Origin: an uncultured Eubacteriales bacterium
GTDB taxonomy: Bacteria > Bacillota > Clostridia > Oscillospirales > Oscillospiraceae
DNA length: 49,334 bases
Assembly (NCBI GenBank): GCA_900544705.1
Contig: UQWH01000010.1
Coordinates: forward strand, 1 to 49,334
Direction of reading: 5' to 3'
Below are positions 41,656 through 48,399 of this stretch, piece by piece; positions within the stretch are counted from its first letter, which is position 1; every line of letters begins with the position of its first letter. Made by a program: the position numbers and the translations under genes. The notes beneath the pieces were generated by a model. The model saw only the letters and a list, made by a program, of their open reading frames with translations, ran no database searches and was not told where the DNA came from.

Positions 41656-42267
41656 ATGCAGGTCGAAAACCACAAGGAAGAAGTTCCTTTTGAACATTAC
41701 CGGGAGAAGTTTGCCGCGCTGGACCCTGCGGAGGCCGTCGCGCGGCTGGGCGTGAACTTTTCAGACGGCGAATTTGCTGTCCGGCTGCTGGGCGTGACCT
41801 ATTATATCAAGCATCCGGGTTTCGCTATCCGCGCCGATGGCGACGGCCTTGCGCTGCACAGTCTGCCCGCGCAGACCTTCCTGCTGCGCTATCTGCTGGA
41901 GGGCAAGCGGACACCGGCCACGCCGGAGTTCAAGACCTTCCGCGAGATGCCGTGGGGGGAACTGTATGTTCAGCCCTTTACCGGGCGCGTGCTGACGCGC
42001 GCGGCCTTCACCTTTGGCACGCGCGTGGAAAAATTCCGCGCCGCCGCGGAAAAGCTGGGCGGTCTGCCGCTGCATCACGGCGACGCGGCCTATGAATTCG
42101 ATTTTCTGGATAACTACCGCCTGCGACTGATCGTCTGGGAAGGGGATGAAGAGTTTCCTCCCAATGCGCAGTTGCTCTATAGCGCGAACTTTGCCGACGG
42201 CTTTGCCGCGGAGGACCGCGTTGTGGCGGGCGATTTGCTGATCTCGTCCCTGAAAATGGCAATGTAA
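41656..42267 (+). CDS. DUF3786 domain protein
   Basis: 203 residues from the ATG at 41656, which lies one base after the acsV stop. The pattern ALDPAEAVARLGVNF.DGEFAVRLLGVTYYI, then LLRYLLEGKRTPATPEFKTFREMPWGELYVQPFTGR, is that of DUF3786. This family occurs in anaerobes, often near corrinoid or CODH/ACS genes, but has no known function. No cysteine cluster, signal peptide or membrane segment is seen. Tight coupling to acsV suggests an accessory role in the corrinoid or ACS system. Confidence 0.82.
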   Translation: MQVENHKEEVPFEHYREKFAALDPAEAVARLGVNFSDGEFAVRLLGVTYYIKHPGFAIRADGDGLALHSLPAQTFLLRYLLEGKRTPATPEFKTFREMPWGELYVQPFTGRVLTRAAFTFGTRVEKFRAAAEKLGGLPLHHGDAAYEFDFLDNYRLRLIVWEGDEEFPPNAQLLYSANFADGFAAEDRVVAGDLLISSLKMAM

Positions 42268-42276
42268 GGAGAAAAT

Positions 42277-43221
42277 ATGGAGTTTCAATACAAAAATCTG
42301 AAGGGAAAGCTGGAGCACGTCGAGGTAACTGACTCCGAGGTTGACCGCCAGATCGAGCGCCTGCGCCAGCAGACGCCGGAGGTCACGGTCATCACCGACC
42401 GACCCTCCACGCTGGGTGACGAGCTGGTGCTGGACTATATCGGCACCTGCGACGGCGTGGCCTTTGAGGGCGGCACGGCGCAGAATCAGACGCTGACCCT
42501 CGGCAGCGGGATGTTTATCCCCGGCTTTGAGGAGCAGCTTCTGGGGAAAAACGCGGGTGATCATGTGACGGTGCTCGTGACCTTCCCGGAAAACTACCCG
42601 CACGAGGCGCTTGCCGGCAAGGACGCCAAGTTTGAGTGTGACGTCCATGAGATCCGGCGGAAAAAGCCTTATGCACTGGACGATGCTTTCGCCCGCGAGG
42701 TCGGCCGCTGCGAATCTATGGGCGCCATGCGTGAGGCGGTCGCAGAGAGCCTGCGGCAGTATTATGCTGACCGCGCCGAGATGGAGCTTCAGGATCGCCT
42801 GATCCGTCAGGCCGCGGCGACGCTGGACCATACGCCCACGCAGGAGGAGCTGGACGAGGCGCTGGAGGAGGAGCTGGACACCCTGCGCGCCCAGCTTTCC
42901 CAGAAGGGACTGACGCTGGCGGACTATTGCAGCTTTATGGGCAGCACCGAGGAACAGCTCCGGCAGGAGCTTCAGCCGGAGGCCGAGCAGCGCGTGCGCA
43001 TCCGCGCGGCCATCGACAAGATCGCGGCGCTGGAGGACATCCACGCCGATGCGCAGGACATCGCGGACGCCTGCGAGAGCCTCTGCCGCCGCAACCACAT
43101 CACCATGGAGCAGCTCGACAATCTCTACGATCCCGCGTTTGCAAAGGCACTGGAGCGCAGCGTCGTGGGTGCGAAGGTCCTGCAATTTGTGCGCGAAAAT
43201 GCACAGGTGGAAAAGGTCTGA
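42277..43221 (+). CDS. Trigger factor-like chaperone lacking the ribosome-binding domain
   Basis: 314 residues after AAGGAG. Residues 46-125 form an FKBP-type prolyl isomerase of trigger-factor style (GDELVLDYIGTCDGVAFEGG, GFEEQLLGKNAGD, VTFPENYPHEALAGKDAKFECDVHEI). Residues 130-314 match the long helical trigger-factor C-terminal chaperone domain. Trigger factor is normally about 430 residues with a ~115-residue ribosome-docking domain (GFRxGxxP) in front; here only ~45 residues of linker precede the isomerase. It is the last gene of the metF-acs unit, 9 bases after DUF3786, so it may be a dedicated, non-ribosomal folding helper for the ACS proteins. Confidence 0.88.
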   Translation: MEFQYKNLKGKLEHVEVTDSEVDRQIERLRQQTPEVTVITDRPSTLGDELVLDYIGTCDGVAFEGGTAQNQTLTLGSGMFIPGFEEQLLGKNAGDHVTVLVTFPENYPHEALAGKDAKFECDVHEIRRKKPYALDDAFAREVGRCESMGAMREAVAESLRQYYADRAEMELQDRLIRQAAATLDHTPTQEELDEALEEELDTLRAQLSQKGLTLADYCSFMGSTEEQLRQELQPEAEQRVRIRAAIDKIAALEDIHADAQDIADACESLCRRNHITMEQLDNLYDPAFAKALERSVVGAKVLQFVRENAQVEKV

Positions 43222-43270
43222 AAAACCGCAAAAAGGCATCGGATTTTTCACAGATTTTTCCCGGATTATA

Positions 43271-43299
43271 TTGACTTCTATCGGTACGAATGCTATAAT
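43271..43299 (+). promoter_or_regulatory. Promoter of the fhs operon
   Basis: TTGACT (43271-43276), exactly 17 bp, TGC-TATAAT (43294-43299): a near-consensus, extended -10 promoter. It starts the second Wood-Ljungdahl transcription unit. Confidence 0.9.
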
Positions 43300-43325
43300 G
43301 CAGACGTACCGATACTTTTGTATCG
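43279..43325. promoter_or_regulatory. Palindromic candidate operators at the fhs promoter
   Basis: TATCGGTACG (43279-43288) and CGTACCGATA (43305-43314) form a perfect 10-bp inverted repeat that brackets the -10 box. An adjoining palindrome CGATAC-TTTT-GTATCG (43310-43325) shares the CCGATAC/GTATCG half-site. The same half-site occurs in the metF palindrome. Confidence 0.65.
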
Positions 43326-43404
43326 AATGGTGCTGAGTGCGCGGATGAAGGATGCGCAGCACCAAAGAAATTCTTTTCCGGGGGTAGTGAAAGATCCCGG
43401 AAAA
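43310..43404 (+). promoter_or_regulatory. Structured 5' leader of fhs (three stem-loops)
   Basis: Between the promoter and the ribosome site the RNA can form three hairpins. CGATAC/GTATCG is at 43310-43325. GGTGCTG/CAGCACC is at 43329-43335/43357-43363, with an inner CGC/GCG. TTTTCCGGG/CCCGGAAAA is at 43374-43382/43396-43404, ending just before AAGGAGG. No T-run follows the last stem, so control of translation or RNA stability is more likely than termination. It does not match the ZTP or THF riboswitch cores as I know them. Confidence 0.5.
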
Positions 43405-43420
43405 CAAGGAGGAAAACTCT

Positions 43421-45229
43421 ATGGCAATCGAATTCAAAGATGGCAAGTACGTGGACGAAAACGGCCGCGTGACGCTCGATCCGACAGTCTACAAGGACTG
43501 GCAGATCGCAGAAGAAGCGGAAAAGGCGCTCCCCCCGGTCGAATATTTCCGGGAGAAGCTGGGCCTGCTGCCGGATGAAATCATCCCCTATGGTAAGACC
43601 CCGAAGCTGGACTTCATCAAGATCATGAACCGCCTGAAGGATAAGCCCGACGGCAAGTTCATTGAAGTCACGGCGATTACCCCGACCCCTCTGGGCGAAG
43701 GAAAATCCACCACCTCCCTCGGCCTGATCGAAGGCCTCGGTAAACTCGGCAAAAATGTCGGCGGCTGCCTGCGTCAGCCCTCCGGCGGCCCGACCATGAA
43801 TGTCAAGGGTACCGCAGCAGGCGGCGGCAACGCTCTGCTGATGCCCATGACCGAATTCTCTCTCGGCCTGACCGGCGACATCAACGATATTATGAACGCA
43901 CATAACCTCGCCATGGTTGCGCTCAATGCCCGTATGCAGCACGAGCGCAACTACAATGACGAGCAGCTTGCAAAGCGCGGCCTCAAGCGCCTTGACATCG
44001 ACCCCAAGCGCGTTGAGATGGGATGGGTTCTCGACTTCTGCGCGCAGGGCCTGCGCAACATCATTATCGGCATCGGCGGCACGAAGGACGGCTACCTCAT
44101 GGAGTCCAAGTTCGGCATCGCCGTCGGCTCCGAGCTGATGGCAATTCTTGCTGTCGCCCGTGACCTGAAGGATCTGCGCGAGCGTATCGGCAAGATCGTC
44201 GTCGCTTACTCCCGCAGCGGCAAGCCCGTCACCACCGAGGACCTCGAAGTCGCCGGTGCAATGACCGCATGGATGCGCAACACCATCAACCCGACCATGT
44301 GCTACTCCGTCGAGCATCAGCCCGTGCTGATCCACGCCGGCCCGTTTGCAAACATCGCCATCGGCCAGTCTTCCGTCATCGGCGACCGTCTGGCCCTCAA
44401 GCTCTTCGATTACCATGTTACCGAGTCCGGCTTCGCTGCCGACATCGGCTTTGAAAAGTTCTGGAACGTCAAGTGCCGTCTGTCCGGCCTGACCCCGAAC
44501 GTTTCCGTTCTGGTCGCGACCATCCGCGCACTGAAGATGCACGGCGGCGGCCCGGCGGTCGTTGCGGGACGTCCTCTGCCCACCGAGTACACCGAGGAGA
44601 ACCTCGAGCTGCTGGAAAAGGGCTGCGAGAACCTGTTCCATCATGTCAATACCATCAAGAAGTCCGGCATCGTTCCGGTCGTCTGCATCAACCAGTTCTA
44701 TACTGATACCGAGGCCGAGATCGCGCTCATCCGCAAGCTCTGCAAGGAAAAGGGCGTCCGCTGCGCACTGTCCAACCACTGGCGCTACGGCGGCGAGGGC
44801 GCGCTGGAGCTGGCGCAGACCGTTATGGAAGCCTGCGAAGAGAAGAACGAGATCAAGTTCCTCTATCCGCTCGAAATGCCGCTGCGTCAGCGCGTTGAGC
44901 TGATCGCGAAGGAAGTCTACGGCGCCGACGGCGTAGACTGGGCTCCTCTGGCACTCGAGAAGGCAAAGCGCTTCGAGACCGATCCGAAGTATGCCGACTA
45001 CTGCACCATGATGGTCAAGACCCACCTGTCCCTGAGCCACGAGCCCTCCTGGAAGGGCGTGCCGAAGGGCTGGCGTCTGCCCATCCGCGACATCCTCGAA
45101 TACGGCGGCGCGAAGTTCCTCTGCCCGATGGCCGGCACCATCTCCATGATGCCCGGCACCAGCTCCGATCCGGCTTACCGCCGCATCGACGTCGATCTGG
45201 AAACGGGTAAGGTTTCCGGCCTCTTCTAA
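43421..45229 (+). CDS. fhs: Formate-tetrahydrofolate ligase, long divergent form
   Basis: 602 residues after AAGGAGG. The P-loop segment TPTPLGEGKSTTSLGL, then GTAAGGGNALLMPM, TGDINDIMNAHNL, VHAGPFANIAIG-like IHAGPFANIAIGQSS and PVVCINQFYTDTEAE identify FTHFS. It activates formate with ATP to 10-formyl-THF, the entry of the methyl branch. It is about 45 residues longer than the ~557-residue clostridial enzyme, with an extended N-terminus, and reads RQPSGGPTMNVKG where the classical form has REPSLGPVFGIKG. This matches a separate long FTHFS clade I associate with sulfate reducers and other anaerobes (recollection). Codon bias suggests high expression. Confidence 0.96.
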   Translation: MAIEFKDGKYVDENGRVTLDPTVYKDWQIAEEAEKALPPVEYFREKLGLLPDEIIPYGKTPKLDFIKIMNRLKDKPDGKFIEVTAITPTPLGEGKSTTSLGLIEGLGKLGKNVGGCLRQPSGGPTMNVKGTAAGGGNALLMPMTEFSLGLTGDINDIMNAHNLAMVALNARMQHERNYNDEQLAKRGLKRLDIDPKRVEMGWVLDFCAQGLRNIIIGIGGTKDGYLMESKFGIAVGSELMAILAVARDLKDLRERIGKIVVAYSRSGKPVTTEDLEVAGAMTAWMRNTINPTMCYSVEHQPVLIHAGPFANIAIGQSSVIGDRLALKLFDYHVTESGFAADIGFEKFWNVKCRLSGLTPNVSVLVATIRALKMHGGGPAVVAGRPLPTEYTEENLELLEKGCENLFHHVNTIKKSGIVPVVCINQFYTDTEAEIALIRKLCKEKGVRCALSNHWRYGGEGALELAQTVMEACEEKNEIKFLYPLEMPLRQRVELIAKEVYGADGVDWAPLALEKAKRFETDPKYADYCTMMVKTHLSLSHEPSWKGVPKGWRLPIRDILEYGGAKFLCPMAGTISMMPGTSSDPAYRRIDVDLETGKVSGLF

Positions 45230-45243
45230 TTCAAACCACAAAG

Positions 45244-45273
45244 AACTCCGGCGGCGCTCCCGCCGGAGTTTTT
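45244..45273 (+). terminator. Terminator-like hairpin after fhs
   Basis: AACTCCGGCGG-CGCTC-CCGCCGGAGTT (11-bp stem, 45244-45270) followed by TTT. It may reduce expression of the downstream genes relative to fhs. Confidence 0.75.
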
Positions 45274-45296
45274 CGAGATAGGGAGGATGATTTTTT

Positions 45297-45494
45297 ATGG
45301 CGAAAGACAAACGCTTTGTCCGAATCCACACCGACGGAGCACTGAGTACAAATGAGATCTGGGTGGATACCGTGACCGGCGTCAACTATCTTTATCATAA
45401 CGCCGGATACGGCGCAGGACTGACCGTTCTGGTCGATCGGGACGGAAAGCCCGTTGTTTCGGCGCTTCCCATTGCAAAAGAGGACATTAAATAG
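45297..45494 (+). CDS. Small DUF6440-like protein
   Basis: 65 residues after a GGGAGGATGA site. The sequence NEIWVDTVTGVNYLYHNAGYGAGLTVLVDRDGKPVV resembles DUF6440, a family of very small Firmicute proteins with no known function. It looks like one compact beta-rich domain without cysteines or a signal peptide. It lies between fhs and fchA, 18 bases before the latter, so it is expressed with the folate genes. Any link to one-carbon metabolism is by position only. Confidence 0.75.
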   Translation: MAKDKRFVRIHTDGALSTNEIWVDTVTGVNYLYHNAGYGAGLTVLVDRDGKPVVSALPIAKEDIK

Positions 45495-45512
45495 GAACAA
45501 GGAGAACAATCT

Positions 45513-46133
45513 ATGGATATGACAACAAAATCCTGCCGCGAGTTTGTCGCGGTTCTGGCTTCCAACGAGCCGGCGCCCGGCGGCGGCGGCGCAGCCGCAC
45601 TGGCCGGCGCAATCGGCACGGCGCTGGGGAATATGGTCGGCAGCCTGACCGTCGGCAAGAAAAAGTATGCCGACGTCGAGGCGGAGATCGTCGCGCTGAT
45701 GAAAAAATGCGACGCGCTTCAGGCGGAGCTTCTTGATCAGGTTCCCGCGGATGCGGAGGGCTTTGTCCCGCTGGCCAAGGCTTATGGCATCCCCAAGGAC
45801 GACCCCAACCGCGCGGCCGTTCTGGAGGAGGCAACGCTGATCGCCTGCAAGGTGCCGGTGCACATCATGGAACTGTGCTGCGAGGCGCTGGACGCCATCG
45901 CCGTTTTTGCCGCAAAGGGCAGCCGTCTGGCCGTGTCCGACGCGGGCTGCGGCGCGGTCATCGTGAAGTCCGCGATGCAGGCGGCCTCCCTGAACGTTTT
46001 CATCAACACCAAGACCCTGCAGAACCGCGAGGCGGCGGAGGAGCTCAACGCCAAGTGCCTCGGGATGCTGGACAAATACGGTAAGCTGGCCGACGAGATC
46101 TTTGACTCCGTCAAGGCCGGATTCTTCAAATAA
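45513..46133 (+). CDS. fchA: Methenyltetrahydrofolate cyclohydrolase (FchA/cyclodeaminase family)
   Basis: 206 residues after AAGGAG. The start SCREFVAVLASNEPAPGGGGAAALAGAIGTALGNMV is the FTCD-C/FchA signature, and the rest is a helical bundle (VPADAEGFVPLAKAYGIPKDD). The family contains formimino-THF cyclodeaminase and the stand-alone methenyl-THF cyclohydrolase of acetogens. Its place between fhs and folD favours the cyclohydrolase activity, closing 10-formyl-THF to methenyl-THF. The neighbouring FolD appears to lack that activity, which supports the assignment. Confidence 0.9.
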   Translation: MDMTTKSCREFVAVLASNEPAPGGGGAAALAGAIGTALGNMVGSLTVGKKKYADVEAEIVALMKKCDALQAELLDQVPADAEGFVPLAKAYGIPKDDPNRAAVLEEATLIACKVPVHIMELCCEALDAIAVFAAKGSRLAVSDAGCGAVIVKSAMQAASLNVFINTKTLQNREAAEELNAKCLGMLDKYGKLADEIFDSVKAGFFK

Positions 46134-46146
46134 AGGAGAGAGAACC

Positions 46147-47028
46147 ATGGCAAAACAGTTGCTGGCAAAAGAAGTTACGGCCGCAATGGTCGAAAAATTG
46201 CAGGCGCGCGTCGCCGCATTGAAGGAAAAGGGCATCAGCCCGAAGCTGGGCATCGTCCGCTGCGGCGAGAACCCCTCCGATCTCTCGTATGAGCGCGGCG
46301 CGACCAAGCGCGCGGAAGAGGTCGGCGTCGAGGTTGTCAAATACGTGCTGCCGGAGAATGTCACCAAGGAAGCGCTGCTCGCGCAAATCGACGAGATCAA
46401 CGCCGACGACTCCGTCCACGGCGTTCTGATGTTCCGTCCGCTGCCCAAGCACCTCAAGGCCGATCAGGACGAGATCTGTAACCGCTTGAAGGCGGAGAAG
46501 GACATCGACTGCATGACAGACCTCTCCAACGCCGGCGTGTTCACCGGCAAGAAGCTGGGCTTCGCGCCCTGCACTCCACAGGCCTGCATGGAGATTCTGG
46601 ACTATTACGGCATCGACTGCAAGGGCAAGAACGCAGTCGTGATCGGCCGCAGTCTGGTCGTCGGTAAGCCTGCCGCCATGATGCTCCTGGCGAAGAACGC
46701 GACCGTTACCGTCTGCCACACCAAGACCGTCAACACCGCGGAGATTGCCCGCAATGCGGATATCATTGTTTCCGCAGCGGGTGTGCTCAAGTCCCTGACG
46801 AAGGACTTTGTCCGTCCCGGTCAGGTGGTCATCGACGTTTCCATGAACTGGGATCCGGAGAAGGTCACCTCCAAGGGCGTGGGCGGCATGGCCGGCGACG
46901 CGGTATTCAGCGAGGTCGAGCCCATTGTCGACGCAATCACCCCGGTGCCTGGCGGTGTGGGCGGCGTGACGAACGTCGTTCTCATCAGTCATGTGGTCGA
47001 GGCTGCCGAACGCACCCTGAACGTCTGA
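46147..47028 (+). CDS. folD: Methylenetetrahydrofolate dehydrogenase FolD, cyclohydrolase residues altered
   Basis: 293 residues after AAAGGAGAG. The Rossmann part is intact: VVIGRSLVVGKPAAMMLL, TVTVCHTKT, DIIVSAAGV and the C-terminal ITPVPGGVGGVTNVVL. In the folate site an ungapped comparison with E. coli FolD (from memory) keeps Tyr (Y48) but replaces the catalytic Lys54 by A52 (YERGATKRAEEVG vs YVASKRKACEEVG). Gln98 becomes F96 (LMFRPLP vs LVQLPLP); the Asp of the KDIDC segment is kept. It is therefore probably a dehydrogenase only, oxidising/reducing methylene- and methenyl-THF, with FchA doing the cyclohydrolase step. Cofactor preference is not determined. Confidence 0.93.
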   Translation: MAKQLLAKEVTAAMVEKLQARVAALKEKGISPKLGIVRCGENPSDLSYERGATKRAEEVGVEVVKYVLPENVTKEALLAQIDEINADDSVHGVLMFRPLPKHLKADQDEICNRLKAEKDIDCMTDLSNAGVFTGKKLGFAPCTPQACMEILDYYGIDCKGKNAVVIGRSLVVGKPAAMMLLAKNATVTVCHTKTVNTAEIARNADIIVSAAGVLKSLTKDFVRPGQVVIDVSMNWDPEKVTSKGVGGMAGDAVFSEVEPIVDAITPVPGGVGGVTNVVLISHVVEAAERTLNV

Positions 47029-47049
47029 GCGCGGAAGGGGAGCGTGTAC

Positions 47050-48399
47050 ATGAAAGCGCGTTTTCAGGCACCGGAGCGGGCGATCCGCCTGCTGTTCTGG
47101 GCCTTTTCCCTGATCTGTCTGCTTGCTGCCGTGCTGATGCCCGACCGCGCGGAGATGTTCCGCGGCCTTGTGCGCATCTGCACGCAGTCCGGCCAGACGG
47201 TCAAGAGCTACTTTGATATTTCCTATGGCGGCTTTGCGGGCACCTTCCTCAATGTGGCCATCGTCTGCGCCGTCTGTGCTGCGCTCTACAGCCTGCCCGG
47301 CTCCAAGCCGGACGGCGTGTCCGTGCTGGCGTTTTTCCTGACGGCGGGCTTCTGCTTCTGGGGCACCACGGCGCTGAATATCTGGTTTCCTTTCGCGGCG
47401 GTGCTGGTCTACTGCCTTGTCAAGCGGACGAATCCCGGCAAAAAGGGAAATCTCTTCCTGTTTTCCACCGGCCTTACCCCGCTCATTACGGAGCTGCTCT
47501 TCCGCTGGCCGGGGGAGGAATGGCACGGCTTTACGGTTCTGGGCTGCGCGATGGCCTTCGCCGCCTCGCTGGTCATTGCCTTTCTGCTGGCACCGGGACT
47601 GGAGCACAGTCCGAAGATGCACAAAAGCTATGACCTCTACTCCGCCGCCGTACCGATGGGCTTCATTGCCTTCCTGCTGCGTGCGGTGCTGTTTAAGGTG
47701 CTGGGCGGCACGCTGCCGGACAGCGTGGGCGTCGGACTGGAAGACAGCTTCTGGGCGCTCTCCAACGGCTTCTGCTTTGTGGTGTTCGGCCTTGCCGTCG
47801 TGCTTGGCCTGCTGCTTGGCGGCAGCTTCCGGAGCTATTGGAATCTGATGAAGGACTCCGGCTACGGCGTGGACTACGGCGCAAAGTACGGCGCGGGCAC
47901 GGCGATCCTGAATCTTGGTATCTACGGCCTGTTCATTGTGCTGTATTACAACCTCATCGGCGCCAACTGGAATGCCGCGACGCTCGGCTGCGTATTCTGT
48001 ATGGTGTGCTGCTGCTTCAAGGGCAGCCATCCGCGGAACGTCTGGCCGATCATGCTTGGCTATGTCGCCGCGAGCTTTGCGGCCAAAGGGTTGTGTGCTC
48101 TGCTCGGAACGAAATTCGCCTTCGCCATCAATGCGCAGGCAATCGTTATTGGACTTTGCTTCGCAAACGGCCTTTCTCCCATCGCGGGCAGATACGGCTG
48201 GGGGGCAGGCTTTATTGCCGCGATGGGGCACTTTGCACTGGTCACCAGCGTCCCGCTGCTGCACGGTGCCTTCCTGCTGTATAACGGCGGCTTCACTGCC
48301 GCGATCGTGTGTTTCCTCTTTGTGCCGCTGCTGGAAGAGTTCTTCCGCACCAAAGAGGAGCGCTGTGCCTGTAAAAACGGAAAGGGGCAACACGGATGA
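47050..48399 (+). CDS. DUF1576 integral membrane protein
   Basis: 449 residues from the ATG at 47050; a GTG at 47044 is only 2 nt from the GGAAGGGG ribosome site and is less likely. About ten to twelve hydrophobic helices run through its length, for example LLFWAFSLICLLAAVLM, GFCFWGTTALNIWFPFAAVLVYCL and LAVVLGLLLGGSF, with GANWNAATLGCVFCMVCCC and HPRNVWPIMLGY in the second half. These match DUF1576, a clostridial membrane family of unknown function. It follows folD by 21 bases and overlaps the next gene by ATGA. Transport is plausible but unproven. Confidence 0.85.
   Translation: MKARFQAPERAIRLLFWAFSLICLLAAVLMPDRAEMFRGLVRICTQSGQTVKSYFDISYGGFAGTFLNVAIVCAVCAALYSLPGSKPDGVSVLAFFLTAGFCFWGTTALNIWFPFAAVLVYCLVKRTNPGKKGNLFLFSTGLTPLITELLFRWPGEEWHGFTVLGCAMAFAASLVIAFLLAPGLEHSPKMHKSYDLYSAAVPMGFIAFLLRAVLFKVLGGTLPDSVGVGLEDSFWALSNGFCFVVFGLAVVLGLLLGGSFRSYWNLMKDSGYGVDYGAKYGAGTAILNLGIYGLFIVLYYNLIGANWNAATLGCVFCMVCCCFKGSHPRNVWPIMLGYVAASFAAKGLCALLGTKFAFAINAQAIVIGLCFANGLSPIAGRYGWGAGFIAAMGHFALVTSVPLLHGAFLLYNGGFTAAIVCFLFVPLLEEFFRTKEERCACKNGKGQHG

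Noticed and set aside
43300..43420. ZTP (pfl) or tetrahydrofolate riboswitch at fhs and metF
   Set aside because: The conserved cores of these RNAs as I know them are not present, although the leaders are structured.
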